A DNA stretch of 64,000 nt. Source: Ralstonia sp. 25mfcol4.1 (GTDB lineage Bacteria; Pseudomonadota; Gammaproteobacteria; Burkholderiales; Burkholderiaceae). The position numbers were made by a program, and so were the translations under genes. Where the stretch lies: NCBI RefSeq assembly GCF_900104095.1, contig NZ_FNJO01000003.1:372001-436000 (forward strand). Reading direction: 5' to 3'. Numbering within the stretch: position 1 is the stretch's first letter; each line of letters opens with the position of its first letter. Positions 8,239 to 16,978 of this stretch are shown here, piece by piece. The notes beneath the pieces were generated by a model that ran no database searches, was not told the DNA's origin, and worked only from the letters and a program-made list of their open reading frames with translations.

Positions 8239-9450
8239 TTAAAAGCTGAAGTTGACGCCGGACTGGCCGCCGTTGAACACGTTGACGTTATGGGTCTGCG
8301 TCGCGCCGCCCGCACTGGTGGCCTGCACCGAGTACTGGCCGGCGGCTGACGACACGGCCGACAGCGCAATCGGCAGCGTCGGGCTGTAGGTGCCGACGAG
8401 CGGCGCGGCGGCCGGCAAGGCCAGCGAGTAGGCGCCGGTACCGAGGTTGGCGTTGGTCGAGGCAATCTCGTATGACGCCGCGCCAATGGGCTGCAGCGCG
8501 CGCACGGCAGCCTCCGCCGAAGCCGTGGCCGTGCCCGACACCGTATTGGTCGTCGAAGTCGGCAGCGTGATCGGCGACCCGGCCGTGGCGACCGACGTCG
8601 TGGCACTGGCCGTCACCGGCACCGCGCCGATGATGCCGGTGGCGTGGCCGGATGGCAGCTTGTTGTCGACGATGACCACGTCATAGTTGCCCCCGGTGCT
8701 GCTCTGCACCAGCGGCGTCAGCACGAACTTCCCGCTGCCATCGGCCACGGTGCCGCGAACGATCTTGCCGTTCTGCTCCGCGTAGACGGTAGCGCCAGCC
8801 TGCGCGGGCGCCACAAAGCCGGTAATCGACCCGCTGACGGTCATCGGCGTGGCCGTGACCACCGGCTTCAGGCTGTAGCCGCCATTGCCCTGCTGGACGA
8901 TCGACTTGCAGGCGTTGAAGTCCAGGATCAGGTCCACCAGCGTGTTGGCCGGCACCGTGAACGACTGGATGATCTTGTACCCGCTCTGCGTGGCGCTCGG
9001 CGTGGCCAGCGGCAGTTCGGTCGTCGTTCCGGACACCACCACCGCATTGGCCAGCGTATTGCCCTGGTTCGGGCTCAGTACCAGCCGCACCTGCTGGTAC
9101 TGCCCGGCAGGCAGCGGCGCCCGGCCAAGGTCGAACAGCACGCCGTTTGTCAGGGACAACAGATCGACCCGCTGCGGCGTGGGCAGGGCGATGTCCGTCC
9201 AGCCGCCGTCGTTGTCGCCTGCCGCGTTGCTGGCGTTAACCCGCACCTTGCTGACCGTGACAAAGACGTGGTCGAAGCCGCAGGCCGGAGCATCGGTCAT
9301 GGCCACATGCAGCGTGCCGTTGCTGGACGTCGTGTTGTCGCTGCTGCCGCCGTCGCCGCCGCCGCATGCGACGACCAGGAAAGGCACTGGCACTATGGCC
9401 GCGGTAACGGCCAGGATTTTCGCCACATTAAGCGGGTTTCTGATTCTCAT
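8239..9450 (-). CDS. DUF4382 lipoprotein
   Basis: A 403-residue predicted lipoprotein (lipobox VVAC, Cys29, then GGGDGG). Residues ~40-170 match the DUF4382 pattern: GTLHVAMTDAPACGFDHVFVTVSKVRV, then WTDIALPTPQRVDLLSL and LPAGQYQQVRLVLSPN. A carboxypeptidase-regulatory-like beta-sandwich segment (GSITGFVAPAQAGATVYAEQ..) and a second beta-rich, Ala/Thr-rich region follow. I chose the ATG at 9450 because GAGGAG precedes it; the frame is open further upstream but without a ribosome site. Function is unknown. It is divergent from the beta-lactamase-like lipoprotein gene. Confidence 0.82.
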   Translation of the reverse strand: MRIRNPLNVAKILAVTAAIVPVPFLVVACGGGDGGSSDNTTSSNGTLHVAMTDAPACGFDHVFVTVSKVRVNASNAAGDNDGGWTDIALPTPQRVDLLSLTNGVLFDLGRAPLPAGQYQQVRLVLSPNQGNTLANAVVVSGTTTELPLATPSATQSGYKIIQSFTVPANTLVDLILDFNACKSIVQQGNGGYSLKPVVTATPMTVSGSITGFVAPAQAGATVYAEQNGKIVRGTVADGSGKFVLTPLVQSSTGGNYDVVIVDNKLPSGHATGIIGAVPVTASATTSVATAGSPITLPTSTTNTVSGTATASAEAAVRALQPIGAASYEIASTNANLGTGAYSLALPAAAPLVGTYSPTLPIALSAVSSAAGQYSVQATSAGGATQTHNVNVFNGGQSGVNFSF

Positions 9451-9696
9451 GACAGGCCTCTCCTCAGGGCGCGGTTGTGCCTGAAGCATACGTTGGGCAT
9501 ACCCCATCGGGAACCGGCCTTTGCAACGATTCGTAACGAAAATGAAACCGATCGGCCTCGCCAGCGGGCCCCTACGTGGGACACGGCACATTCGGAATCG
9601 GCCGGCTTCGCCTACAGTGATGCGTATCCATGCACGCGAGCCGCGCATGCCCAGCACCTTTCAGCGTTTTCAGCATGTCCAGCCAGGAGAACCGCC

Positions 9697-11256
9697 GTGG
9701 GCAAACTGCAGGATCGTCGCCGCTTTCTGGGTGCCGCGCTGGGCGGCGTTCTGCTTCCCACCCTGCCCGCCTGCGGCGGCGGCGACGATCCCGCCCCGGC
9801 ACCTGCACCGACGCCCTCTCCCGTTCCCGATGCGCAGATCACGCGGGCCATCGCCCAGGTCGACACGCTGGCCACCAACCTGATGGCCAGCTCCGGCGTG
9901 CCCGGCATGGCCGTCGCCGTGGTGCGCGGTGGGCAGACGGTGTACGCCAAGGGGTTCGGACGGCGGCTGGTGACAGCCCCCGCGCCCGTCGATGCCGACA
10001 CCGTGTTCCAGCTGGCATCGGTCTCCAAGCCGATCGGCGCCACCGTGGTGGCCCGGCAGGTGGGACGCGGCAGCGTCCAGTGGGACACGCCCGTCATCAC
10101 GCAATTGCCGTGGTTTGCGCTATCCGATGCCGATTCGACCCAGGCCGTGACCATCGGCGACTGCTATGCGCATCGCACTGGCCTGCCCGACCATGCGGGC
10201 GACCGGCTCGAAGACATGGGCTACGACCGCCGCGAGGTACTGACGCGGCTGCGCTTCCTGCCTGTCCACCCGCTGCGCACCGCCTACGCGTACACCAACT
10301 TCGGCATGACGGCCGGGGCGGAAGCCGTGGCGACCGCCGCTGGCATCGACTGGGCCACGCTGTCGGAGCAGGCCATCTACCAGCCGCTGGGCATGACGCG
10401 CACCAGTTCGCGCTACGCCGACTTTGCCGCCCGCGATAACCGCGCGCTCGGCCACGTCAAGGTGAATGGCGCCTGGGTGCAGGGGCTGGGAACCATGCCC
10501 GATGCACAATCGCCGGCCGGCGGCGTCAGTTCGTCGGTCAACGACCTGGCGAAATGGCTGATCATGCTGCTGGCCAAGGGCGAGTTCGCCGGCCAGCGCA
10601 TCGTCGATGCCGCTGCGCTGGCGCCGGCGCTGGACCAGCAGATGCAAAGCGGCCCGCCCGTCAACGGCCGGCCGGCAAGCTGGTACGGCTATGGCTTCAA
10701 TGTCGGCACCACCGAGCTGGGCCTGACGTCCTACAGCCATTCGGGCGCCTTCGCGGTGGGCGCGGCCACCGCCTTTACGGCCGTGCCGTCGCTGAACCTG
10801 GCCATCGTCACGCTGACCAACGGCTACCCCATCGGCATCCCCGAGACACTGAACGCGCAGTTCTTCGACCTGGTGCAATACGGCGCCTTCCGCCGCGACT
10901 GGGGCGCGATCTTCACCGATGCCCTGGCGTCGCTGCTGCTGCCGGAGGGCCGTCTGGTCGGCCAGTCGCCGCCAGCCAGCCCGCTGCCGGCGCGGGCCCT
11001 GTCGACTTACACCGGCACCTATCGCAACGACTATTACGGGCCGCTGCAGGTCACCGAGCAAGGCGGCGCACTGGTGATGACGCTTGGCGCGCGGCCGCTG
11101 ACGCTGCCGCTCACGCACTGGGACGGCGACATCTTCACGTTCACGCTCCACAACGAAAACGCCACACCCGGCACGATCTCGCAAGCCGTCTTTGGCAGCG
11201 ACCGGGTGTGGCTGGAGTACTACGACCACGAGGGGCTGGGGGTGTTTTCGCGGTGA
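9697..11256 (+). CDS. Serine hydrolase, class C beta-lactamase/esterase family, lipoprotein
   Basis: A 519-residue penicillin-binding-fold hydrolase that starts at a GTG behind AGGAGA. The N-terminus DRRRFLGAALGG is Tat-like and is followed by a lipobox (LPAC, Cys26), so an exported, membrane-anchored enzyme is likely. Catalytic motifs are complete: S108-x-x-K111 (ASVSK), Y199-x-N201 (AYTNF) and H348-S-G350. The last ~100 residues (YTGTYRNDYYGPLQV..) resemble the DUF3471 lipocalin-like C-terminal domain of such esterases. The natural substrate is unknown. Many relatives hydrolyse esters or D-peptides rather than beta-lactams. Confidence 0.88.
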   Translation: MGKLQDRRRFLGAALGGVLLPTLPACGGGDDPAPAPAPTPSPVPDAQITRAIAQVDTLATNLMASSGVPGMAVAVVRGGQTVYAKGFGRRLVTAPAPVDADTVFQLASVSKPIGATVVARQVGRGSVQWDTPVITQLPWFALSDADSTQAVTIGDCYAHRTGLPDHAGDRLEDMGYDRREVLTRLRFLPVHPLRTAYAYTNFGMTAGAEAVATAAGIDWATLSEQAIYQPLGMTRTSSRYADFAARDNRALGHVKVNGAWVQGLGTMPDAQSPAGGVSSSVNDLAKWLIMLLAKGEFAGQRIVDAAALAPALDQQMQSGPPVNGRPASWYGYGFNVGTTELGLTSYSHSGAFAVGAATAFTAVPSLNLAIVTLTNGYPIGIPETLNAQFFDLVQYGAFRRDWGAIFTDALASLLLPEGRLVGQSPPASPLPARALSTYTGTYRNDYYGPLQVTEQGGALVMTLGARPLTLPLTHWDGDIFTFTLHNENATPGTISQAVFGSDRVWLEYYDHEGLGVFSR

Positions 11257-11357
11257 GGGGAAGACACGCCGCCAGGCCGTGCAGCGCCAGCCCATAGCCA
11301 CTGCGGCATACCACGTCTTCTCCGGTTGTCCTGCAAACCGGCACCGCTCGCGCGGCG

Positions 11358-12365
11358 TTATTCGAGTGTGATGTTGGCCGCCTTGCCCACGCGGCTCCAC
11401 TTGGCGATATCGGCCTTCTGGATCTCGGCCAGCCGCTCGGGCGCCCCGCCCACCACCTTGATCCCCAATTTAGCCAGTTGCGCCTTGACGTCCGGGTCCT
11501 GCAGCGCACGGTTGATCTCGGCGTTGAGTCGCTGGACGATGGCGGGCGGCGTGCCGGCCGGCGCGAAAACGCCCTGCCATTGCTCGGCCTCGAAGTTCGC
11601 CACACCGGCTTCGGCCATCGTCGGCACGCTTGGCAGGCTTGGCACCCGCGCTGCGGTGGCCACGGCCAGCGCACGCAGCTTGCCGGCCTGCACGTGCGGC
11701 AGGATCGGCGCGGTGGGCGCGAACATGAAGTCGACATGGCCCGCCATCACGTCCTGGATCGCCGGGACGTCGCCCTTGTACGGCACGTGGTTCATGCGCA
11801 CGCTTTCCTGCTGCTGCAGCAGTTCCGCCGACATCTGCAGGATCGTGCCGTTGCCGCCCGACGCATAGCTCAGGGTGCCCGGCTTGGCCTTGGCGGCAGC
11901 CACGAGGTCCTTGACGCTCTTGTACGGGCTGTTCGGGCCGACGATCAGCACGCTGGGGATGGTGCCAAGCAGCGCCACTGGCGTGAACGACTTCACCGCG
12001 TCATACGGCAGCTTTGGGTTGAGCGCCGGGTTGATGGCGTGCGAGGCCGTCGATGCCCCGAGCAGCGTGTAGCCGTCCGGCGCGGCGCGGGCCACGAAGG
12101 CCGAGCCGATGGCGCCGGTTGCACCGGGCCGGTTCTCGACCACGATCGTGGTGTGCAGTGCCTGGCCCACCTTCTGCGCGATCAGGCGCGCCAGGATGTC
12201 GGTCGTGCCACCGGCCGGGTACGGCACGATGTAGTTGATGACCTTGCCGGCGGGCCAGTCCGCCTGAGCGTGGGCGGCGCCAGCGGCGAGCGATGCGGCG
12301 GCCAGGCAGACCGACAGGCCCAGCTTGCGCATGCGGGCCGACAGGTAAAGCGATGCGAACATCAT
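11358..12365 (-). CDS. Bug/TctC solute-binding protein (1)
   Basis: A 335-residue periplasmic carboxylate-binding protein with a Sec signal (LGLSVCLAAASLAAGAAHA). Family marks are VPYPAGGTTDILAR, VVENRPGATGAIGS, HVPYKGDVPAIQDVMAGHVD, the SVPTMAEAGV loop and the C-terminal EIQKADIAKWSRV helix. TTT-type binding proteins capture mono-, di- or tricarboxylates. It is the last gene of the seven-gene operon running from 17959. Two adjacent ATGs (12365 or 12362) lie behind CTGGAGAC. Confidence 0.92.
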   Translation of the reverse strand: MMFASLYLSARMRKLGLSVCLAAASLAAGAAHAQADWPAGKVINYIVPYPAGGTTDILARLIAQKVGQALHTTIVVENRPGATGAIGSAFVARAAPDGYTLLGASTASHAINPALNPKLPYDAVKSFTPVALLGTIPSVLIVGPNSPYKSVKDLVAAAKAKPGTLSYASGGNGTILQMSAELLQQQESVRMNHVPYKGDVPAIQDVMAGHVDFMFAPTAPILPHVQAGKLRALAVATAARVPSLPSVPTMAEAGVANFEAEQWQGVFAPAGTPPAIVQRLNAEINRALQDPDVKAQLAKLGIKVVGGAPERLAEIQKADIAKWSRVGKAANITLE

Positions 12366-12392
12366 GTCTCCAGTTCTTTTTTGCGGTACGAC

Positions 12393-13250
12393 TCAGGCCG
12401 GGGCAATGTCCCCGAACCCGTAAAGCGATTGCGGATTGCGAACCAGCACCTGCTGCGCCGTATCGGGCGATCCACACCAGTCCAGGAACGTGCGCAGCAC
12501 GGCGGCATCGTCGATCGGACGACTGCCTCTGGCTTGCGCCGTAGGGTGCGGCCAGTCCGACCCCCACAGCATGCGCTCCGGCGCCAGCTTCAGGTAGCGC
12601 GCCGCCAGCGGCTGCATGTCGCTGTAGTGCGGCGCCCCTTCCAGCGATTCGATATAGGGCCCCGACAGCTTCACCCAGGCCTTGCCGGCCGCCACCAGGT
12701 CGGCAATCACACGGAACGCCGGCTCCGCCTCCGGCTTGCCGGCCGGCAAGTGGCCGTAGTGATCGAACACCATCGGCACCGGCAGCGCGGCCAGCATGCC
12801 GGCCGCATCGGGCAGCCACTGGGGCGGCAGGTTGAGCTGGACATGCCATCCGTATGCGGCAATCCGCGCCGCCAGCGTGGGCAGATCGTCCAGCGATACC
12901 GGCGCGGGCAGCGTCAGGTTCAGCCGGATGCCGCGAATGCCCGCCCGGTGCAGCCGCGCCAGTTCGTCGTCGGCGACATCGGCGGCGACCACGGCCACGC
13001 CGCGTGCGCCCCGTCCCAGCGCCGCGATGGCGTCCGTCGTGCTGGCGTTGTCGGCGCCATAGGTCGAAGGCGTCACCACGATCACGCGCTGCGTGCCCAG
13101 CAGGCGCTGGACCTGGCGATAGTCGTCGGCCGACGCATCGGGCGGCCGCAACCTCGCGCCCGGCGCCACCGGATAGCGACTGTCATAGACGTGCACATGG
13201 CAGTCGCATGCGCCTGCGAAGGCGGCGACGGGGCTCGCGCCGGTGGTCAT
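12393..13250 (-). CDS. Amidohydrolase, 2-pyrone-4,6-dicarboxylate lactonase-like
   Basis: A 285-residue TIM-barrel metal-dependent hydrolase of the amidohydrolase-2 / LigI-like group. The HxH motif is in CDCHVHVYDSRYP and the C-terminal Asp in WGSDWPHP, both placed as in LigI. LVKLSGPY and FDHYGH are also typical. Relatives open pyrone or other lactones to dicarboxylates. The start overlaps the stop of the SMP-30 gene by ATGA at 13247-13250, so the two are translationally coupled. A second lactonase next door hints at stepwise opening of cyclic acids, which is inference. Confidence 0.85.
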   Translation of the reverse strand: MTTGASPVAAFAGACDCHVHVYDSRYPVAPGARLRPPDASADDYRQVQRLLGTQRVIVVTPSTYGADNASTTDAIAALGRGARGVAVVAADVADDELARLHRAGIRGIRLNLTLPAPVSLDDLPTLAARIAAYGWHVQLNLPPQWLPDAAGMLAALPVPMVFDHYGHLPAGKPEAEPAFRVIADLVAAGKAWVKLSGPYIESLEGAPHYSDMQPLAARYLKLAPERMLWGSDWPHPTAQARGSRPIDDAAVLRTFLDWCGSPDTAQQVLVRNPQSLYGFGDIAPA

Positions 13251-14173
13251 GCGAGACGCCCGCCATGCACCGGGGCACCGCCTTCCGGCATCGGCACGCA
13301 CAGGATGGAACCGGTCGTGGATTCGGTCATCAGCAGCGTCTTGCCGTCGGCACCGCCGAAGCACAGGTTGGTCAGCGACGCCCCGATCGGCGTGCGAATC
13401 ACTTCGACCGGTTCGGCGCGGTGGTTGAGCACCCAGACATAGCCCAGCCCCGGATTGGCCACCAGCAGGAAGCCATCGGCGCGCATGGCCAGCCCGTCGG
13501 GGCCGCTTGGGCCGTACGACGTGAAGAACTGACTGACCTTGCTGACCGAGCCATCGGCCTGCAGCGGCACGCGCCACACGCAGTTGCCGCGCGTCATGGC
13601 CACGTACAGCACTTTTTCGTCCGGCGACAGCACGAGGCCGTTGGGACTCGGCGCGTTGGCCAGCAGCACATCGAGCCTGCCATCGGGCGCCAGTCGATAC
13701 ACGCGGCCGGTGGGATCGTGCATGCCGGTCTGGCCCTGGTCCGTGAAATACAGGTTGCCGGCCGAATCGAAGGTCAGATCGTTGACGCCCCGGAAGCGCT
13801 CGGAATTGCGCCGCTCCAGGAACGGCGTGACGTTGCCGGTGCGGGCATCGAGCCGCATCAGGCCATTGCGGTAGTCGGTAATCAGGAAATCGCCGCCGGC
13901 CAGACGCTTCATGCCGTTGGGCTCGCCGTCGTACTCGGCCACCTGTTCCCAGTCGCCCTGCAGGGACACGCGAAAGATCCGCCCGTAGGGAATATCTGTC
14001 ACCCAGAGATGGCCGTCCGACCAGACGGGACCTTCCAGGAACGAATCGGTGACCACGCCGCCGCCGCGATTGGCCAGCGACCACGCGTTGGCCCGATCGT
14101 GCCGGCGAAACGCGTCGGGCAGCCGGGAGAGCACCGCGGCGTCACGGATGGTGGGGGGCTGAAGCAGCAGCAT
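13247..14173 (-). CDS. SMP-30/gluconolactonase-family lactonase
   Basis: A 308-residue six-bladed beta-propeller lactonase. Metal-binding positions fit FLEGPVW (Glu), GVNDLTFDSAGNLYFTD (Asn/Asp), NGLVLSPDEKVLYV and GPDGLAMRADGFLLVA (Asp). Such enzymes hydrolyse sugar-acid or other lactones. It is 9 bp downstream of the second Bug gene and overlaps the amidohydrolase start. No signal peptide is seen, so it is cytoplasmic. Confidence 0.88.
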   Translation of the reverse strand: MLLLQPPTIRDAAVLSRLPDAFRRHDRANAWSLANRGGGVVTDSFLEGPVWSDGHLWVTDIPYGRIFRVSLQGDWEQVAEYDGEPNGMKRLAGGDFLITDYRNGLMRLDARTGNVTPFLERRNSERFRGVNDLTFDSAGNLYFTDQGQTGMHDPTGRVYRLAPDGRLDVLLANAPSPNGLVLSPDEKVLYVAMTRGNCVWRVPLQADGSVSKVSQFFTSYGPSGPDGLAMRADGFLLVANPGLGYVWVLNHRAEPVEVIRTPIGASLTNLCFGGADGKTLLMTESTTGSILCVPMPEGGAPVHGGRLA

Positions 14174-14182
14174 CGCGACCCC

Positions 14183-15187
14183 TTATTGCTTTTCGATATT
14201 GGCCTTCTGCGCAATGGTGGCCCATTGAGCAGTTTCCCGCTGGATCAGCTGCGCAAACGCGGGGCTGTCCAGATTGCCCGGCTGCGAACCCATCTTCGCC
14301 AGGAAGTCCTTCATGTCGGGCGCCTGCAGCGCCTTCTGGATTTCGGCCTGCAGGCGGTCGACGACTTCCTTCGTCGTGCCCTTAGGGGCGGCCAGCCCCG
14401 ACCAGTTGAACAGGCTGAAGGCCGGCAGGCCGGCTTCGGCAAACGTCGGCACGTTCGGGAATACATCAACGCGGCTCTTGCCGCTGATGGCGAGCAGGCG
14501 CATCTGGTTGCCCTTGACCGACGCCAGCGCGGTGGGCGTGGATACCACCAGCAGGTCGACGCTGCCACCCAGCAGGCCCACCATGGCCTCGCCGGCACCC
14601 TTGTACGGCACGTGCATCAGCTTGATGCCGGCGGCCTGCTGGAACGCCTCGGCAGCGAAATGCGGGGAACTGCCCGGACCACCGGTGCCGAACGTCACTT
14701 CGCCCGGATGCGCCTTGGCGTAGCTGACCAGCGACTGCAGGTCCTTGAAGCGCGAATCGGCCTTCACGCCCACCACCACCGGCGAGAACGCAAACGGTGC
14801 GATGGGCACCAGCGCGGTCTGGTGGTCCCAGTTCAGTTTCTTGAAGACGTAGGGCAGCGTGGTGTACGAATTGTCGTTGGCCAGCAACGTGTAGCCGTCT
14901 GCCGGCGCGTTCACCACCTGCGAGGTGCCGATCGTGCCCGAGGCACCCGGCTTGTTCTCGACCACGAAGCTCTGGCCCGTCTGCTGGGTCAGCTTCTGTG
15001 CCACCTTGCGGGTCACCACATCGACGGCGCCGCCCGGGGGGTTGGGCACGACGATCCGCACCGGCTTGTCGGGATATGCCGCCAGCGCGGGCGCGCCCAG
15101 GCCGGCCAGTGTCGCGGCGACGGCCAGCGGCGCCGCCAGACGGGAAAACGAGCGGAAGAATGAGGGGAAAAATGCGCAATGCAACAT
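14183..15187 (-). CDS. Bug/TctC solute-binding protein (2)
   Basis: A 334-residue exported binding protein. The signal (PLAVAATLAGLGAPALA) is followed by VRIVVPNPPGGAVDVVTRK, FVVENKPGASGTIGT, HVPYKGAGEAMVGLLGGSVD and NVPTFAEAGLPAF. It belongs to the same family as the first and third Bug genes of the operon but is clearly a different sequence, so it probably binds a different ligand. About 100 bp separate it from the dehydrogenase gene upstream. Confidence 0.92.
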   Translation of the reverse strand: MLHCAFFPSFFRSFSRLAAPLAVAATLAGLGAPALAAYPDKPVRIVVPNPPGGAVDVVTRKVAQKLTQQTGQSFVVENKPGASGTIGTSQVVNAPADGYTLLANDNSYTTLPYVFKKLNWDHQTALVPIAPFAFSPVVVGVKADSRFKDLQSLVSYAKAHPGEVTFGTGGPGSSPHFAAEAFQQAAGIKLMHVPYKGAGEAMVGLLGGSVDLLVVSTPTALASVKGNQMRLLAISGKSRVDVFPNVPTFAEAGLPAFSLFNWSGLAAPKGTTKEVVDRLQAEIQKALQAPDMKDFLAKMGSQPGNLDSPAFAQLIQRETAQWATIAQKANIEKQ

Positions 15188-15290
15188 CGTTGTCTCCCGG
15201 CAACTGCGGCGGTTCTGGCTGGCGCCAAACCCGCCGCGATGCCTGTTTATGTCTGTGGAAGCCTGGGGCTTCCCTCACACCGTTACACCG

Positions 15291-16235
15291 TTACACCGCC
15301 GTGGCGGCGTCCTGCAGCACGGCCAGCACGTTCTTTGCCGCGCCCACGCCCATGTTCACGTAGGCCGCGTCGCTGACACCGCCGATATGCGGCGACAGGA
15401 TCAGGTTCTCGATCTGCTGGAACGGGTGCGGCACCGTCATCGGCTCGACCGCGAAACTGTCCAGGCCGGCTGCATAAAGCTTGCCGCTGGACAGCGCCTC
15501 GGCCAGCGCCGGTTCGTCGATCAGGCCGCCACGCGCCGTGTTGACCAGGATCGCGCCGTCCTTGAACTGGGCCAGCGTCTCGCGGTTCAGCATGCCGCGG
15601 TTGTCGTCGGTCAGCGGGCAATGCAGCGACACCACATCGGCCTCGCGATACAGCTGCGGCAGGTTGTCCACCAGCGTCACGCCCTGGGGCACGGTCTTCG
15701 CATAGGGATCGAACGCGATCACGCGCATGCCCAGCGCCACGCCTGTCACGGCGGCGCGACGGCCGATCTCGCCCAGGCCCACGATGCCCAGCGTGCGGCC
15801 GTTCAGCTCGATGGTCTTGTGGATCGACTTGTCCCAATGCCCGGCGCGCATGCGGGCGTTCAGGTGCGGCACGGCCTTGGCGCAGGCCAGGATCAGCGCC
15901 CATGCGTGCTCGGCCACCGCAGCGGCATTGGCGCCCACCGCCGCCTTCACGGCGATGCCACGCTGGGCGGCGGCGCTCTGGTCGATCACGTCGATGCCGC
16001 TGCCGTGCTTGGAGATCACCTTCAGCGACGGCGCGGCGTCCATGACCGTCGCGCCCACCTTGCCGTAGCGCACGATGATGGCCACCGGGTCCTTCTCCCT
16101 GGCCAATGCCAGCACGGTTTCCTCGCTGCATTGCTTGCCGGCGAAAACCACCTCGAAATCCTTGAGCAGTTCGAGCGCCTGCGGCGCCAGGTCATTGCCC
16201 GTGACCAGCAGGACGGGTTTCTTCGCGACGCTCAC
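15291..16235 (-). CDS. D-isomer 2-hydroxyacid dehydrogenase
   Basis: A 314-residue NAD-dependent oxidoreductase. The Rossmann motif is GIVGLGEIGRRAA. Catalytic Arg lies in NTARGGLID, the Glu region in AGLDSFAVEP and the His in LSPHIGG. KHGSGIDVID is the SerA-like substrate-domain motif. The start is a GTG (16235) overlapping the stop of the RraA-type gene (GTGA), which shows coupling. It would oxidise a D-2-hydroxy acid or reduce a 2-oxo acid. The pairing with an aldolase suggests handling of a 2-oxo or hydroxy-dicarboxylate intermediate; the substrate is not known. Confidence 0.9.
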   Translation of the reverse strand: MSVAKKPVLLVTGNDLAPQALELLKDFEVVFAGKQCSEETVLALAREKDPVAIIVRYGKVGATVMDAAPSLKVISKHGSGIDVIDQSAAAQRGIAVKAAVGANAAAVAEHAWALILACAKAVPHLNARMRAGHWDKSIHKTIELNGRTLGIVGLGEIGRRAAVTGVALGMRVIAFDPYAKTVPQGVTLVDNLPQLYREADVVSLHCPLTDDNRGMLNRETLAQFKDGAILVNTARGGLIDEPALAEALSSGKLYAAGLDSFAVEPMTVPHPFQQIENLILSPHIGGVSDAAYVNMGVGAAKNVLAVLQDAATAV

Positions 16236-16930
16236 AGCGATTCCCCCTCGGCCAGCACGCCGGCGGCGCGCAGTTCCTTGTCGAGCCAGCCCGGACGCAG
16301 GTCGCCGGCCTTGATCGCTGCAATACGCTTCGCTTCGGCATCCACCTTCTTCTGCGCCAGTTCCAGGATGGCCGGCACGTCTTCGCGCGGGATGACGACC
16401 ACGCCATCGGCGTCGCCCACGATCAGGTCGCCCGGATTGACGGCCACGCCCGCCACCGATGCGGGCCAGTTCACCAGGCCGCCAATGGCCTTGGTGGGGC
16501 CGCACGGATTGGTGCCGGCCGAGAAGATCGGGAACGCGCCATGGGCCAGTTCGTGCGAATCCCGCACGGCGGCATCGATCACAAAGCCGGCCAGGCCCGA
16601 GGCCTGCGCCTGCGTGGCCATGATTTCGCCGCACAGCGCGGCCGTCTGGTCACCCTTGCCGTCCACCACGATCACATCGCCAGGCTTGCCCAGCGCCAGG
16701 GCCACGTGGAACATCAGGTTGTCGCCGGGACGCACCTCGACGGTCAGCGCCGGGCCGCACACCTTCATGGCCGGCGACAGGCCCTGCACGCGGGCGTTCA
16801 GCGTGCCGCGACGGCCCACCACATCGGCCAGGATGGCGGCCTGGAACTTCGACGCACGCGCCACCAGTTCGGGCGAAACGCGCTCGAAATCACGACGGAT
16901 GGCGGGGGATGCTTTGGCTTGGGTGCTCAT
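16232..16930 (-). CDS. RraA-family aldolase/decarboxylase (HMG/CHA aldolase type)
   Basis: A 232-residue class II, metal-dependent pyruvate aldolase or oxaloacetate decarboxylase-like protein of the RraA fold. Motifs are DVVGRRGTLN, GDNLMFHVAL, VVDGKGDQTAALCGEIMATQA (Gly-Glu), FVIDAAVRDSHEL (Arg-Asp) and GDLIVGDADGVVVIP. In LigK/GalC relatives these bind Mg and pyruvate enolate. Its place in a catabolic operon favours aldolase activity over RNase E regulation. It lies 48 bp after the first gene of the operon and is coupled to the dehydrogenase. Confidence 0.88.
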   Translation of the reverse strand: MSTQAKASPAIRRDFERVSPELVARASKFQAAILADVVGRRGTLNARVQGLSPAMKVCGPALTVEVRPGDNLMFHVALALGKPGDVIVVDGKGDQTAALCGEIMATQAQASGLAGFVIDAAVRDSHELAHGAFPIFSAGTNPCGPTKAIGGLVNWPASVAGVAVNPGDLIVGDADGVVVIPREDVPAILELAQKKVDAEAKRIAAIKAGDLRPGWLDKELRAAGVLAEGESL

Positions 16931-16978
16931 GTACGACTCCAGATATGACGGACAAACAAGGGGTCCAGCTCAGGGGGC

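Noticed and set aside
8644..9696. Long upstream extension of the beta-lactamase-like gene
   Set aside because: The frame is open but runs antisense through the DUF4382 gene; the GTG at 9697 with AGGAGA and a signal peptide is the real start.
9572..9696. Zinc-ribbon-like or Arg-rich ORFs in the DUF4382/beta-lactamase gap
   Set aside because: These are shadow frames without start signals; the gap is an ordinary divergent promoter region.
12393..14084. Fusion of the amidohydrolase with upstream sequence in one frame
   Set aside because: The upstream part is an out-of-frame reading of the SMP-30 gene; the ATGA overlap at 13247-13250 marks two separate genes.
15291..16634. Fusion of the hydroxyacid dehydrogenase with an N-terminal extension
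   Set aside because: The extension is a shadow of the RraA-type gene; the GTG at 16235 gives the expected N-terminus.
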